64,000 nt of DNA from Rhodospirillum rubrum ATCC 11170 (GCF_000013085.1 NC_007643.1:2217001-2281000); one strand, 5' to 3'. Shown: positions 29,030 through 39,647, counted from the stretch's first letter. The notes: generated from the letters alone by a model not told the origin. Translations and numbers: made by a program.

Positions 29030-29893
29030 ATGAATTACGATCACGCGTACCACGCCGGGAATTTTGCCGACGTTCTGAAGCATACAGTCCTTGCGCTATG
29101 TTTGAACCACCTTACCCGCAAGCCCAAGCCCTTTTTCGTCCTCGACACCCATGCCGGTCAGGGGCGATTCGATTTGGCCGGACCGGAGGCGGAGAAAACC
29201 GGCGAGGCGCGGGGCGGCATCTTCCGCCTGCTCGAAGCCCCCGACCTGCCCGAAGCCCTTGCCCCCTATCTCGCCCAGGTGCGGCGGCTGGGCATGGTCG
29301 AGGGCACCCTGCGGCGCTATCCCGGCAGCCCCCTGCTCGCCCGGGCCCTGATGCGGCCCGGCGACAGGCTGGTGGCGGCCGAATTGCACCCGGTCCACGG
29401 CGAAAGCCTAGCCCGGCTGATGCGCGGCGACCGCGATACCCGCATCGAGGCCCGCGACGGCTATGAGGCGCTCAAGGCCCTGGTCCCGCCCCCCGAGCGC
29501 CGGGGGCTGGTGCTGATCGACCCGCCGTTCGAGCGCACCGACGAATTCACCGCCCTGGAGCGCGCCGTCACCGCCCTGGTCGGGCGCTGGCGCGCCGGCA
29601 CCTGCGTAATCTGGTACCCGATCAAGGACGAGCCCGCCGTCCGCCGCTTTCACCAGACCTTGAAGGACCGTCTTGATGTGCCGACCCTGATCGCCGAATT
29701 ATGGGTCAGGCCGCGCTTTCCACCGCTGAAACTGAACGGCACCGGGCTGGTGATCCTTAATCCGCCCTATCCGCTGCACACCGCCCTGCCCGAGGTGCTG
29801 CCCTGGCTGGCCGGGGTGCTGGCCGAGCCCGGCGGCGGCGACTGGCGTCTTGACTGGTTGATCGAGGAGAGGATGGGACCATGCCCCGGCTGA
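29030..29893 (+). CDS. rlmJ: 23S rRNA (adenine(2030)-N6)-methyltransferase
   Basis: 287 aa. Diagnostic opening [21 protein letters not shown]-binding [11 protein letters not shown] and catalytic DPPFE in LVLIDPPFE, all as in RlmJ, which methylates A2030 of 23S rRNA. Later blocks WYPIKD and [11 protein letters not shown] agree. The ATG at 29030 fixes the start. Its end overlaps the pseudouridine synthase gene by 13 bp, so two rRNA-modifying enzymes are translationally coupled. Confidence 0.95.
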   Translation: MNYDHAYHAGNFADVLKHTVLALCLNHLTRKPKPFFVLDTHAGQGRFDLAGPEAEKTGEARGGIFRLLEAPDLPEALAPYLAQVRRLGMVEGTLRRYPGSPLLARALMRPGDRLVAAELHPVHGESLARLMRGDRDTRIEARDGYEALKALVPPPERRGLVLIDPPFERTDEFTALERAVTALVGRWRAGTCVIWYPIKDEPAVRRFHQTLKDRLDVPTLIAELWVRPRFPPLKLNGTGLVILNPPYPLHTALPEVLPWLAGVLAEPGGGDWRLDWLIEERMGPCPG

Positions 29894-30480
29894 TCCTTCT
29901 CAATAAGCCCTATGACGTGCTCAGTCAGTTCACTGACCGGGCCGAGGGCCGGGCCACCCTCGCCTCGCTGGTGCCGATCCCCGGGGTTTATGTCTGCGGG
30001 CGCCTCGATCGCGATAGCGAAGGCTTGCTGCTGCTGACCGACAACGGCCCCTTGCAGCACCACATCAGCCATCCGCGCTCCAAGGTGCCCAAGACCTATC
30101 GGGCCCAGGTCGAAGGGGTCGCCGACAAGGCCGCGCTTGATCGCTTGCGCCAGGGGGTGACGCTGCGCGACGGCCCGGCCCGCGCCGTGACGGTCGAGGC
30201 GATCGACGAGCCGGCCGGGCTGTGGCCGCGCGATCCACCGATCCGCTGGCGGGCGAACATCCCGACGAGTTGGATCGAGCTGACCATCGACGAGGGCCGC
30301 AATCGCATGGTCCGGCGGATGACGGCGGCGGTCGGCCTGCCAACCCTGCGGCTGATCCGCTGGTCGATCGGCGATTGGACCTTGGAGAACCTGCCGCCGG
30401 GAAGCTGGCGCGAGGAGACCGCGAGCCTGCCGGCGCGTCGCCGCCCCGCCGCCAAACCGCCGCGCCCTCCCCGCCGTTAG
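29881..30480 (+). CDS. rRNA large-subunit pseudouridine synthase, RluE-like (RsuA family)
   Basis: 199 aa, catalytic domain without an S4 domain, as in Rlu[13 protein letters not shown] at the start, catalytic Asp in [24 protein letters not shown], and the late [21 protein letters not shown] motif. It converts a uridine in ribosomal RNA (position 2457 for RluE) to pseudouridine. Overlaps rlmJ upstream. A Pro/Arg-rich tail ends the protein. The stop overlaps that of the convergent HMG-CoA lyase gene (TTAG). Confidence 0.92.
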   Translation: MPRLILLNKPYDVLSQFTDRAEGRATLASLVPIPGVYVCGRLDRDSEGLLLLTDNGPLQHHISHPRSKVPKTYRAQVEGVADKAALDRLRQGVTLRDGPARAVTVEAIDEPAGLWPRDPPIRWRANIPTSWIELTIDEGRNRMVRRMTAAVGLPTLRLIRWSIGDWTLENLPPGSWREETASLPARRRPAAKPPRPPRR

Positions 30481-31391
30481 CCGCCACGCCCTTTCCTCGC
30501 TGCCAGCGCGCGGGCGGCGCGCGAGGCCGGGGGGCGCCCCAGGGTCTGGCAAAGCGCCAGACCGGCGAGGCGCAGCTTCTCTAGATCGACGCCGCTGGCG
30601 ATCCCCATGCCGTCAAGCATATAGACCACATCCTCGGTCGCCACATTGCCGCTGGCCCCCGGGGCATAGGGGCAGCCGCCCAGACCGGCGACCGAACAGT
30701 CAAAGGTGGTGACGCCGATTTCGAGCACCGCCAGGATATTGGCCAGGGCCTGACCATAGGTGTCGTGGAAATGGGCGGCCAACCGCTGGACCGGCACCGC
30801 TCCGGCCACCGCCTGGACCATCTCCCGCGCCCGACGCGGCGTGCCGACGCCGATGGTATCGCCCAGGCTGATCTCGTGGCAGCCCATGGCGGCCAGGGCC
30901 GCCGCCACCTCGACCACCCGGTCGATCGCCACCGCGCCCTCATAGGGACAACCAAGCACGCACGACACATAGCCGCGCACGGCGATGCCGCGATCCTTGG
31001 CCCGCGCGGCGACCTCGGCTAGACGCTCCAGGCTTTCCGCGATCGAGCAGTTGATGTTCTTTTTTGAAAAGGTCTCGGAGGCGGCGGCGAACACGGCGAT
31101 ATCGTCCACGCCCACCGCCTCGGTCGCCGCCTTCAGGCCCTTGAGATTGGGCACCAGAACCGGATAGCGCACCCCCGCCCGCCGGTGGATGGCCGCCAGA
31201 ACGGCGGCGCTATCGGCCATCTGCGGCACCCGCCCGGGGGCGACGAAGGCGCCCGCCTCGATCACCGGCAGCCCGGCCGCCGACAGGGCGTCGATCAGCG
31301 CCACCTTGGCGGCCAGCGGCACCACCCCGGCCTCGTTCTGCAGGCCGTCGCGCGGACCGACCTCGACCAGCCGCACGGCATCGGGGCTCAT
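30477..31391 (-). CDS. liuE: hydroxymethylglutaryl-CoA lyase
   Basis: 304 aa TIM-barrel lyase. [11 protein letters not shown] near the start (catalytic Arg and metal Asp), [34 protein letters not shown] (metal His pair) and the active-site Cys loop [14 protein letters not shown]. It cleaves HMG-CoA to acetyl-CoA and acetoacetate, the last step of leucine breakdown. Its ATG overlaps the stop of the carboxylase alpha-subunit gene (ATGA). Last gene of the liu cluster. Confidence 0.95.
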   Translation of the reverse strand: MSPDAVRLVEVGPRDGLQNEAGVVPLAAKVALIDALSAAGLPVIEAGAFVAPGRVPQMADSAAVLAAIHRRAGVRYPVLVPNLKGLKAATEAVGVDDIAVFAAASETFSKKNINCSIAESLERLAEVAARAKDRGIAVRGYVSCVLGCPYEGAVAIDRVVEVAAALAAMGCHEISLGDTIGVGTPRRAREMVQAVAGAVPVQRLAAHFHDTYGQALANILAVLEIGVTTFDCSVAGLGGCPYAPGASGNVATEDVVYMLDGMGIASGVDLEKLRLAGLALCQTLGRPPASRAARALAARKGRGG

Positions 31392-33448
31392 GGCGACGCC
31401 TCCGCGCCCACCGGCTTGATCACCCCCTCGCCCGCCGGCTTACCCCCCTCCTCGCCCGCCGGCTCGATCACCGCCAGGACCCGCCCCTCCTCGACCTGAT
31501 CGCCGGCGGCCACGCCGATCGCGGCGATCCGCCCGCCGGCCGGGGCGGTGATGGTAGTTTCCATCTTCATGGCTTCAAGCACCAGCAGCGGCTGGCCGCG
31601 CTCGACCCCATCGCCCACCGCCACCAGCACGGCGACGATCCGCCCGGGCATCGGCGCGCTCAGCCCGCCCACCGCCTCCTCGGCGGCGGCGTCGATCCCC
31701 TCGGCCAGACCCAGGCTATACAGGGTGTCGCCGTGGATCACCTTGAGCAGCGTGGGTTGACGCAAGACGACGGCGCGGCTGGTTCGCCCATCGATCTCGA
31801 TCTCCATCGCGCCATCGGCCTCCAGACAGCCGCGAACGGCCAAAGCCGCCCCGGCTCCGGGCACATCGACCAGGAAGCCGTCGCCCTGGAACCGCACCAG
31901 CACCCGGAGCGCCCGATCGCCATCGCGCAACTCAACGCCATGGTGGTTGTCATCATTGAGCCGCCAGCCGTTGACCGCGTTCCACGGCGAATGGGGATCG
32001 CCCGAGGCCCGCGCCCGGGCCGCCGCCTCGCGCCGGGCGCTCAACACCACGAACACCGCGGCCACGGCCAGCACCTCGGGCGGCGCGGCCGGGATGGCGG
32101 GAAGCAGCCGGTCGATCTCGGCTTCGATGAACTTGGTGGAAACCGCGCCGGCGGCGAAATCCGCGTGGTCGGCCAGGGCGGCGAGAAAGGCCAGATTGGT
32201 CGAAGGACCGATGATCTGAAAGGCCCGCAGCGCCCGGGACAAACGGGCGAGGGCGCGGGCGCGGTCCTCGTCCCAGACCACCAGCTTGGCGATCATCGGA
32301 TCATAATGGACGCTGACCTCATCGCCTTCGCCAACCCCGGTGTCGATGCGCAGATGACCATCGGCGGGGGGCGGCCGGAAGCGCAAAAGGCGGCCGGTCG
32401 AGGGCGCGAAGCCACGGGCCGGATCCTCGGCGTAGATCCGCGCCTCGAAGGCGTGACCGCGCGCCGTGATCTGATCTTGGGTCAACGGCAACGGTTCTTT
32501 GGCCGCCACCCGCAATTGCCATTCCACCAGATCCAGGCTGGTGATCTTCTCGGTGACCGGATGCTCGACCTGAAGACGGGTGTTCATCTCTATGAAATAA
32601 TAGGCGTTATCCTGATAAAGGAACTCCACCGTTCCGGCACCGACATAGGTCAGCGCCCGGGCCGCCGCCACCCCGGCCGCCGCCATCGCCCGGCGCAGGG
32701 CGGGATCAAGATCGGGGGCCGGCGCCTCCTCGATCACTTTTTGATGGCGGCGCTGGAGCGAGCAATCGCGTTCGAACAGGGAAACCACCCGCCCCTGGTG
32801 ATCGCCAAAGATCTGGATTTCGACATGGCGGGGATGGTCGAGGTATTTTTCGATGAGCATGGTGTCATCGCCGAAGGCGGCCATCGCCTCGCGCCGGGCC
32901 GAGGCTAGGGCGGCGGCGAAAGCCCCGGCCTCGCCAACCACCCGCATGCCCTTGCCGCCCCCGCCGGCGCTGGCCTTGATCAGCACCGGATAGCCGATGC
33001 GCGCCGCCGCCTTGGCCAAGGTCTCCTCGCTTTGGTCGGCGCCATGGTAGCCCGGAACCAGCGGCACGCCGGCCGCCGCCATCAGTGCCTTGGCCCGCGC
33101 CTTCGATCCCATCGCCTCGATCGCCTCGACCGACGGACCGATGAAGGTCACGCCGGCTTCGGCGCAGGCGCGGGCGAAGGCGGCGTTCTCGGACAGGAAG
33201 CCATAGCCGGGATGGATGGCCGTGGCCCCGCTCAAACGGGCGGCTTCCAGGATGCGCCCGCCGTCGAGATAACTGTCGCGCGCCAGGGCCGGTCCGATGC
33301 GGATGGCCTCGTCACAGGCGCGCACGGCGGCGCTCTGGGCGTCGGCGTCGGAAAACACCCCCACCGTCGCCACCCCCAGGCGCTTGGCGGTGCGGGCGAT
33401 GCGACAGGCGATCTCGCCGCGATTGGCGATCAGCAGTCGTGAAAACAC
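31388..33448 (-). CDS. liuD: 3-methylcrotonyl-CoA carboxylase, biotin-containing alpha subunit
   Basis: 686 aa from a GTG at 33448 with GGAGG 7 nt upstream; the longer frame is not homologous. Biotin carboxylase domain (FSRLLIANRGEIACRIART, ATP-grasp loop GGGGKGM, EMNTRLQVEHPVTE), middle linker domain, and a C-terminal biotinyl domain with LEAMKMET, the Lys being the biotin site. Placed with liuB, liuC and liuE, the substrate is methylcrotonyl-CoA rather than propionyl- or acetyl-CoA. Overlaps the hydratase gene by 19 bp. Confidence 0.94.
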   Translation of the reverse strand: MFSRLLIANRGEIACRIARTAKRLGVATVGVFSDADAQSAAVRACDEAIRIGPALARDSYLDGGRILEAARLSGATAIHPGYGFLSENAAFARACAEAGVTFIGPSVEAIEAMGSKARAKALMAAAGVPLVPGYHGADQSEETLAKAAARIGYPVLIKASAGGGGKGMRVVGEAGAFAAALASARREAMAAFGDDTMLIEKYLDHPRHVEIQIFGDHQGRVVSLFERDCSLQRRHQKVIEEAPAPDLDPALRRAMAAAGVAAARALTYVGAGTVEFLYQDNAYYFIEMNTRLQVEHPVTEKITSLDLVEWQLRVAAKEPLPLTQDQITARGHAFEARIYAEDPARGFAPSTGRLLRFRPPPADGHLRIDTGVGEGDEVSVHYDPMIAKLVVWDEDRARALARLSRALRAFQIIGPSTNLAFLAALADHADFAAGAVSTKFIEAEIDRLLPAIPAAPPEVLAVAAVFVVLSARREAAARARASGDPHSPWNAVNGWRLNDDNHHGVELRDGDRALRVLVRFQGDGFLVDVPGAGAALAVRGCLEADGAMEIEIDGRTSRAVVLRQPTLLKVIHGDTLYSLGLAEGIDAAAEEAVGGLSAPMPGRIVAVLVAVGDGVERGQPLLVLEAMKMETTITAPAGGRIAAIGVAAGDQVEEGRVLAVIEPAGEEGGKPAGEGVIKPVGAEASP

Positions 33449-34257
33449 GCGCGCGCCTCCTCGCCCTCGGGGTCGGGGGTCATCCAGACCGGCGAGCGTT
33501 TTTCCAGAAAGGCGGCCATGCCCTCGCGCGCCTCGTCCGAGGAGCGGCGGTCGGCGATGCGGACCGCGCTCTCGCGCAACAGCGCCTCGTCCATCACGCT
33601 GTTCTCGACCAGCCGGATCAGATCCTTGACCTCGCTCTGGGCTTCGGGGGCGCCGGCGAGCAGGGCGGCGATCACCGCCGCCGCCACCCCTTCCAGGGCA
33701 TCGGCGGCGACGACGTCGCTGACCAGCCCCAGCCCGAGGGCGCGCTGGGCGCCAAAGGTCTCGGCGGTCAGGAACAAGCGGCGGCAGGCGCGCGGACCGA
33801 TGGCGCGGATGACATAGGGCGAGATCACCGCCGGAATCAGCCCCAGGCGCACCTCCGACAGGCAAAACAGCGCCGGCTCGGCGGCCAGGGCGATATCGCA
33901 GGCCGCCACCAGCCCGACCCCGCCGCCATAGGCCACGCCCTGGACCAGGGCGACGGTCGGCTTGGGACAAAGATCGATGACCTGCAGCATGCGGGCGAGT
34001 TCCAGGGCGTCGATCAGGTTCTCGCTGCGGCTGAAATCGGCCATCCGCCGCATCCAGCCCAGATCGGCGCCGGCGCTGAAGGCCCGGCCCTGGGCGGCGA
34101 GCACGATCACCCGCACCGCCGGATCACGGCCATGGCGCAGAACCGCCTCGGTCAGCTCGGCGATCAGGCGGTCGTCAAAGGCGTTGCGCACCTCGGGACG
34201 GTTCAGCGTCAAGCGGACCACCCCCCGGGGTTCAACCGTTTCAACAAGCAGATCCAT
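33430..34257 (-). CDS. liuC: methylglutaconyl-CoA hydratase (enoyl-CoA hydratase family)
   Basis: 275 aa crotonase-fold enzyme. LNRPEVRNAFDDRLIAEL, oxyanion-hole segments FSAGADLGWMRRM and GVAYGGGVGLVAACDIALA, then the catalytic-Glu region CLSEVRLGLIPAVISPYV. Its place between both carboxylase subunit genes identifies the reaction as hydration of 3-methylglutaconyl-CoA to HMG-CoA. ATG at 34257, 13 bp after liuB. Substrate assignment rests on context. Confidence 0.9.
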   Translation of the reverse strand: MDLLVETVEPRGVVRLTLNRPEVRNAFDDRLIAELTEAVLRHGRDPAVRVIVLAAQGRAFSAGADLGWMRRMADFSRSENLIDALELARMLQVIDLCPKPTVALVQGVAYGGGVGLVAACDIALAAEPALFCLSEVRLGLIPAVISPYVIRAIGPRACRRLFLTAETFGAQRALGLGLVSDVVAADALEGVAAAVIAALLAGAPEAQSEVKDLIRLVENSVMDEALLRESAVRIADRRSSDEAREGMAAFLEKRSPVWMTPDPEGEEARACFHDC

Positions 34258-34270
34258 GACTCGGAACTCC

Positions 34271-35878
34271 TCACATGCGAAAGACGCCGAACGTCGTTTC
34301 GGCAACGGGGGCGTTGAGAGCGGCGGAGATCGACAGCCCGAGAACCATCCGGGTATCGACGGGATCGACGATCCCGTCATCCCACAACCGGGCACTGGCG
34401 TAATAGGGATGTCCCTGGGTTTCGTATTGGGCGCGCAGCGGCTGTTTGAAGGCCTCCTCCTCGACCTCCGACCAAGGCGTTCCCTGGCTTTCCAGGGCGT
34501 CGCGGCGAACCTGGGCCAACACGGTGGCCGCCTGTTCGCCGCCCATCACCGAGATGCGGCTGTTGGGCCAGCTCCACAGCAGGCGCGGACCATATCCCCT
34601 TCCGCACATGGCGTAATTGCCCGCTCCGAACGACCCGCCGATCAACACGGTGAACTTGGGCACCCGGGCGCAGGCGACGGCGGTCACCATCTTGGCGCCA
34701 TCGCGGGCGATGCCGGCGCTTTCGGCCTTGCGGCCAACCATGAAGCCGCTGATGTTTTGAAGGAAAATCAAAGGGATGGCGCGTTTGGCGCAGAGTTCGA
34801 CGAAATGGGCCCCCTTGCGCGCGGCGTCGCCAAACAGAATGCCGTTATTGGCGACCACCCCCACCGGATAGCCAAAGACATGGGCGAAGCCGCAAACCAG
34901 CGTCGGCCCGTATAGCGCCTTGAAGGCGTCAAGGCGCGACCCATCGACTAGGCGGGCGATGACCTCGCGCACGTCATAGGGCTTGCGGGTATCGGTGGGG
35001 ATGATGCCGTAAAGCTCGGCCGGATCATACAGCGGCTCTTCGGGCGGACGCAGGGCCAGCCCGACGCGTTTGGTGCGATTGAGGGTGGCGACGACGCGGC
35101 GCGCCAGGGCCAGGGCGTGGCGGTCATCCTCGGCGTAATGGTCGGTCACCCCGGAAATCCTGCAATGGACATCGGCGCCGCCCAGGTCCTCGGCCGAAAC
35201 CACCTCGCCGGTGGCGGCGCGGACCAGCGGCGGACCGCCGAGAAAGATGGTGCCCTGGTCGCGCACGATGATCGCCTCGTCGCACATCGCCGGAACATAG
35301 GCGCCACCGGCCGTGCAACTGCCCATGACCACGGCGATCTGCGGAATGCCCGCCGCGCTCAGCATCGCCTGATTATAGAAAATCCGGCCGAAGTGATCGC
35401 GATCGGGAAAGACCTCGTCCTGGCGCGGCAGAAAAGCACCGCCGGAATCGACCAGATAGACGCAAGGCAAGTTGTTCTCGCCGGCGATCTCCTGGGCGCG
35501 CAGGTGCTTTTTGACGGTCAGCGGATAATAGGTGCCGCCCTTGACCGTGGCGTCATTGGCGACGACCACGCAGTCCACGCCCTCAATGCGGCCGATCCCG
35601 GCGATCAGGCCGGCGGCCGGCACGGCATCGTCATAGACGCCATGGGCGGCGAACTGGCCGATCTCCAGGAAGGGCGAGCCGATATCAAGCAAGGCGCGCA
35701 CGCGTTCGCGCGGCAACAGCTTGCCGCGTCCCTCGTGCCTTTCGCGGGCGGCGGCACCGCCCCCGGCCTTGATCGTCGCCACCTGACGTTTCAGATCGTC
35801 GACCAGGGCGGTCATCTTCAGATGGTTGGCGCGGAAATCGGCCCCATGCGGATCGATCGCGCTTCTGATCACGCTCAC
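34271..35878 (-). CDS. liuB: 3-methylcrotonyl-CoA carboxylase, carboxyltransferase beta subunit
   Basis: 535 aa, the usual length. GTG start at 35878 behind GGGAGGGG. Carboxyltransferase signatures: [74 protein letters not shown]. The protein moves CO2 from biotin of the alpha subunit onto methylcrotonyl-CoA. The block with [18 protein letters not shown] is typical of MCC rather than propionyl-CoA carboxylase. Confidence 0.95.
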   Translation of the reverse strand: MSVIRSAIDPHGADFRANHLKMTALVDDLKRQVATIKAGGGAAARERHEGRGKLLPRERVRALLDIGSPFLEIGQFAAHGVYDDAVPAAGLIAGIGRIEGVDCVVVANDATVKGGTYYPLTVKKHLRAQEIAGENNLPCVYLVDSGGAFLPRQDEVFPDRDHFGRIFYNQAMLSAAGIPQIAVVMGSCTAGGAYVPAMCDEAIIVRDQGTIFLGGPPLVRAATGEVVSAEDLGGADVHCRISGVTDHYAEDDRHALALARRVVATLNRTKRVGLALRPPEEPLYDPAELYGIIPTDTRKPYDVREVIARLVDGSRLDAFKALYGPTLVCGFAHVFGYPVGVVANNGILFGDAARKGAHFVELCAKRAIPLIFLQNISGFMVGRKAESAGIARDGAKMVTAVACARVPKFTVLIGGSFGAGNYAMCGRGYGPRLLWSWPNSRISVMGGEQAATVLAQVRRDALESQGTPWSEVEEEAFKQPLRAQYETQGHPYYASARLWDDGIVDPVDTRMVLGLSISAALNAPVAETTFGVFRM

Positions 35879-35989
35879 AACGCTCCCCTCCCCTGACCGG
35901 CCCTTTAATCGGGCTCCTTGGCGATGATTCGCGGCACTCTGTCATCGGTCCGCCGCGCCAAAAAGGCCGGCGCCGGTTCGCGGTTTCCC

Positions 35990-36592
35990 TTACCAGCCCC
36001 CCTTAGCCAGCCAGGTATCGACCATGTCAAGGCGGTCGGCCCCCCAGAACGGCTCGCCATCGACCAGGAAGAACGGGGCGCCGAAAACCCCGTCGCGCCG
36101 GGCCTCCTCCACTTCTTCGACCAAACGGCCCTTCCACGCCGGATCCTCGACCACCGACAACAGCGCCCCCCGGTCATGGCCACGCTCGGCGGCGATATCG
36201 GCGACGACCAGACGGTCGGAGATATCGCGTTCATCCTGGAAATAGGCGCGAAACAGCGCCAGGGCGTAATCAATCGCCGCCGCCTCGCCGATCTCGCTCA
36301 ACCACAGGAATCCCCGCGCCGCCGCGGCGGTCGGCACCGGGAATTTCGCCGGTAGATCGCCTTCCAGGCCATGCAAGCGCAGGCAGCGGACGAAATCGCG
36401 GCGGAAGTAGTCGCTTTTGATCGGCTGGTTGATCAGGGGGCGGTTGCCGCTTTCCTTGAACAGCGGCCCGAGAAGAATCGCCCGCCAGCGGACATCGCGG
36501 CCGTAGCGGGCGGCCAGATCGCCGATCCGTTCGGCGGCGATCCAGCTATAGGGGCTGGAAAAGTCGAAATAGAAGGTCAAAGGCTCGGGCAT
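35990..36592 (-). CDS. 2-hydroxychromene-2-carboxylate isomerase family (kappa-GST-like) protein
   Basis: 200 aa thioredoxin-fold protein with inserted helical domain. FYFDFSSPYSWIAAERIGDLAARYGR at the N-terminus has Ser-Pro-Tyr-Ser where DsbA has the Cys pair, as in HCCA isomerase and kappa glutathione transferases; GVFGAPFFLVDGEPFWGADRL is the conserved late block. Likely a glutathione-dependent isomerase. It lies inside the leucine cluster, on the same strand; its role there is unclear. Confidence 0.88.
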   Translation of the reverse strand: MPEPLTFYFDFSSPYSWIAAERIGDLAARYGRDVRWRAILLGPLFKESGNRPLINQPIKSDYFRRDFVRCLRLHGLEGDLPAKFPVPTAAAARGFLWLSEIGEAAAIDYALALFRAYFQDERDISDRLVVADIAAERGHDRGALLSVVEDPAWKGRLVEEVEEARRDGVFGAPFFLVDGEPFWGADRLDMVDTWLAKGGW

Positions 36593-36748
36593 TGGCGTCT
36601 CCTCCCTCCTGTTGGCTTTTCTTATCCGGCCGCAACACCGGCTTATGGTGGAAAGGCGGCGGGCGTTTCACACTTTATCATAGATGCGATACGATCAATA
36701 ATCGGCAAGGTAGACGATTGGCGGATTTTTTCTTATGTCGATTGGGGT

Positions 36749-37432
36749 CTACCAGGGCACCTCGCCACCGTCATAGGCCAGGAAGCGGCCGCTATCGGTG
36801 GTGGCCAGGGCGGCGATCACCCGGCGCAGGCCGGCGATCGACTCCCCGGCGTCGATGTCGCCATCGGGACCGCCCATATCGGTGCGCACCCAGCCCGGAT
36901 GGAGGGCGGCGACGACGATGGCGCGATCGGCCAGATCGGCGGCGAGGCTGCGGACCACGGCATTCAGGGCGGCTTTGGACGAGCGGTAGATATAGGCGCC
37001 GCCGGCGCTATTGGCCGCCATCGACCCCATCTTCGAGGACAGATAGACGGCCTTCGCCGCCTCGGCCCGCTCGAGATTGGGCAAGATCGCCTCGGTCAGC
37101 TTGAGCGGAGCGATGGTATTGACCACCAGGGTTTCAAGCCAAACGCGGCTGTCGACCTCGCCCAGATCCTGTTCGCTGTGGCGTCCGCCATAAACGCCGG
37201 CATTGTTGATGAACAGATCGACGGGCTGGTCCCCCACCACCGCGCCGAAGCCGGCGACGGCGGCCAGATCGGCCACGTCAAGGGGCAGGACCTCGGCGCC
37301 AAGGGCCAGAAGATCGCCAGCCTTGCCGGGATCGCGGCAGGTGCCGATCACCCGATGCCCTTCCTGGCGATACTGCCGGGCGAATTCCAGGCCCAGGCCA
37401 CGATTGGCCCCGGAGATAAGAATGGTCGACAT
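36749..37432 (-). CDS. SDR family oxidoreductase (C-factor-like)
   Basis: 227 aa, classical short-chain dehydrogenase: ISGANRGLGLEFARQY (TGxxxGxG-type NAD(P) loop), NNAGVY, Ser in YLSSKMGS, catalytic Tyr-x-x-x-Lys as YRSSK and HPGWVRTDMGG. It ends FLAYDGGEVPW, typical of the C-factor/carbonyl-reductase-like SDRs in proteobacteria. Substrate unknown. ATG at 37432. On the leucine-cluster strand, 88 bp after the thiolase gene. Confidence 0.88.
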   Translation of the reverse strand: MSTILISGANRGLGLEFARQYRQEGHRVIGTCRDPGKAGDLLALGAEVLPLDVADLAAVAGFGAVVGDQPVDLFINNAGVYGGRHSEQDLGEVDSRVWLETLVVNTIAPLKLTEAILPNLERAEAAKAVYLSSKMGSMAANSAGGAYIYRSSKAALNAVVRSLAADLADRAIVVAALHPGWVRTDMGGPDGDIDAGESIAGLRRVIAALATTDSGRFLAYDGGEVPW

Positions 37433-37520
37433 GGGCGTCTCCTTGAGAAGCGGACCGATGGGGAGGCGGCGGCGCGCTGCGGGCGGGGAACGCCGACGGT
37501 CGCTTTTTCCGCCCAAAGCG

Positions 37521-38741
37521 CTATGACGCAAGTTCCACGGCCATCGCCGTCGCCTCGCCGCCACCGATGCACAGCGAGGCCACCCCCCGCGTCAAACCCC
37601 GCTGGCGCAGGGCGTTGAGCAAGGTGACGATGATCCGCGCGCCCGAGGCGCCGATCGGATGGCCCAGGGCGCAGGCTCCACCATGAACGTTCAAACGCCC
37701 GGGGTCGAGACCGAGGTCGCGCAGCGCCACCAGGGCGACAACGGCGAAGGCTTCGTTGATCTCCCACAAATCCACCTCGTCGCGCCGCCAGCCCACCCGC
37801 GCCAGCATCCGTTCGATCGCCCCGACCGGCGCGGTTGGAAACAATTCGGGTTCGGCCGCATAGGCCGCATGGCCGCGCACCACGGCCAAGGGCCTCCATC
37901 CCGCCCGGTCGGCCACCGAGGCCCGGGTCAGCACCAGCGCCGCCGCCCCATCCGAGATCGACGAGCTATTGGCCGCCGTCACCGTCCCGCCCTCGCGGAA
38001 GGCCGGCTTCAAGTGGGGGATGCGGTCGGGATTGGCCTTGATCGGCGCCTCGTCGGTCTCGACCAGATGATCCTCGCCGCGCTCGCGCACGACCACGCTC
38101 ACGCATTCCCGCGCCATCACGCCGTCGGCGATGGCGCGCTTGGCCCGCAACAGCGACTCGAGGGCGAAGGCGTCCTGCTCCTCGCGACTGAACCGATAGC
38201 TTTGCGCCGTATCCTCGGCGAAGGTTCCCATCAGCCGGCCCCGGTCATAGGCGTCTTCCAGTCCATCAAGGAACATGTGATCGACCACCTGACCATGGCC
38301 CAACCGATGGCCGCCGCGTGCCTTGTCCAGAAGATAGGGGGCGTTGGTCATGCTTTCCATGCCGCCGGCCACCATCACCTCGGCGGCGCCGGCGGCCAGG
38401 GTATTGCAAGCCAGGATCGCCGCCTCCATCCCCGACCCGCACATCTTGTTGACCGTGGCGCAGGGCACCGCCCACGACAGCCCCGCCGCATGGGCGGCCT
38501 GACGGGCCGGCGCCTGCCCCTGGCCGGCGGGCAGAACGCAGCCCATGATCACCCCGTCAACGCGATGCTCCGCCCCCTCCAGCCCGTCCAGCGCGCCGCT
38601 GATCGCCCTCGCCCCCAGTTCGGGCGCGCGCAAGGACCCCAGCGATCCCATGAAGGCGCCAAGCGGCGTGCGTTTGGCGCCGACAATCACCACCGGATCA
38701 CCGGCGGAAAACGGGAAGGCGCTGGGGGCGGCAGACGACAT
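37521..38741 (-). CDS. acetyl-CoA C-acetyltransferase (thiolase)
   Basis: 406 aa thiolase. Acyl-accepting Cys in TVNKMCGSGMEA, NEAFAVVALVALRDLG, catalytic His in HGGACALGHPIGASGARI and second Cys in LCIGGGEATAMAVE, all family signatures. It interconverts acetoacetyl-CoA with acetyl-CoA. In this cluster it fits the handling of acetoacetate from HMG-CoA cleavage, although a CoA-transferase for acetoacetate is not adjacent. Confidence 0.93.
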   Translation of the reverse strand: MSSAAPSAFPFSAGDPVVIVGAKRTPLGAFMGSLGSLRAPELGARAISGALDGLEGAEHRVDGVIMGCVLPAGQGQAPARQAAHAAGLSWAVPCATVNKMCGSGMEAAILACNTLAAGAAEVMVAGGMESMTNAPYLLDKARGGHRLGHGQVVDHMFLDGLEDAYDRGRLMGTFAEDTAQSYRFSREEQDAFALESLLRAKRAIADGVMARECVSVVVRERGEDHLVETDEAPIKANPDRIPHLKPAFREGGTVTAANSSSISDGAAALVLTRASVADRAGWRPLAVVRGHAAYAAEPELFPTAPVGAIERMLARVGWRRDEVDLWEINEAFAVVALVALRDLGLDPGRLNVHGGACALGHPIGASGARIIVTLLNALRQRGLTRGVASLCIGGGEATAMAVELAS

Positions 38742-38770
38742 GACGGCTCCTTGCGTCAGAAAAACGCGGC

Positions 38771-39607
38771 TCAGCGGCGGGCGGGCGCTGCGAAAAGGCT
38801 GCGATAAAGCCCGTCAAGCTCGGCAAGTGGCGGGTGGTCATCCGACAGATCCCCCCCCTTCGCCCGCGAGGCCTCGAAAACGCTGTCGATCCAGCCATCC
38901 AGCACCGGGTGACGGCGCTCGGCCGGCGGCCCGACCTCCAGCGCGTCCAGCAAGGGAGCGGCCTCGGCGGGCAGGGAGGCGCCGGCGCGCAACCGCGCCC
39001 AGTCGGGGGGCGGCGGGGCGTTCTTGCCCAGGATCCAATCGACGGCCATCAGGGCGCGCAGGGTATGCATGTATTTGATCCGCGCCGCCTCGCGCGGTTC
39101 ATCGGGGAAATAGGCGTTCATCGCCGCCTTGGCGACCCCCAGGTAATGGCCAAGCAACGTGCTGCGGGCATAGCCGCGCGTCGCCAGGGCGAGGAAAGCC
39201 TCGCGGAAATCCGCCCGCGCGCCCGGTCCGTCGATCACCGGCGAGGCCAGCCATTCCCAAACCACGGCATTCGACCGCAGGGCCATGCGCAACACACGCC
39301 GAGCATCCCAGCCGACAACGGCGGGCATATCGTCGGTGGCGTCGAGGTGCAAGATATCGGGCGGTTCGACCAGCCCGAGATAGGCCTGGGCCGGGCGGAT
39401 GAAAACGCAGGCGCAGACCACGGGCGCCGACACTCCGTCATCGGGCAGCCCCCAGGCCAGCGGCCCGGTCAGCGCCGCATGGGGCAGGCTCACCCCCTCG
39501 GCCTCGGCGAAGGCGGCGACGGCGCGGGCGGCGGCAGGGCCAAGGGAGTCCGCGACCGGTCGGGACAGGGTGGGGAGCGGGCTTGGGCTAGTCACGGCGT
39601 CGACCAT
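38771..39607 (-). CDS. nucleotidyltransferase-like protein (PF10127/RlaP type), probably inactive
   Basis: 278 aa from the ATG at 39607 (GGAGG 9 nt upstream). The region GWDARRVLRMALRSNAVVWEWLASP, the HYL block and MHTLRALMAVDWIL fit the predicted nucleotidyltransferase family containing YcgL. The catalytic GSRxxG...DSDYD stretch of the family is changed here to GPLAWGLPDDGVSAP, so the paired acidic residues are missing. It probably lost catalysis or has another use. It sits between the isovaleryl-CoA dehydrogenase and thiolase genes. Confidence 0.65.
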   Translation of the reverse strand: MVDAVTSPSPLPTLSRPVADSLGPAAARAVAAFAEAEGVSLPHAALTGPLAWGLPDDGVSAPVVCACVFIRPAQAYLGLVEPPDILHLDATDDMPAVVGWDARRVLRMALRSNAVVWEWLASPVIDGPGARADFREAFLALATRGYARSTLLGHYLGVAKAAMNAYFPDEPREAARIKYMHTLRALMAVDWILGKNAPPPPDWARLRAGASLPAEAAPLLDALEVGPPAERRHPVLDGWIDSVFEASRAKGGDLSDDHPPLAELDGLYRSLFAAPARR

Positions 39608-39647
39608 GCGGACGACCCTCCTGGAAAATGGGGCGGGTCGGACGGGT

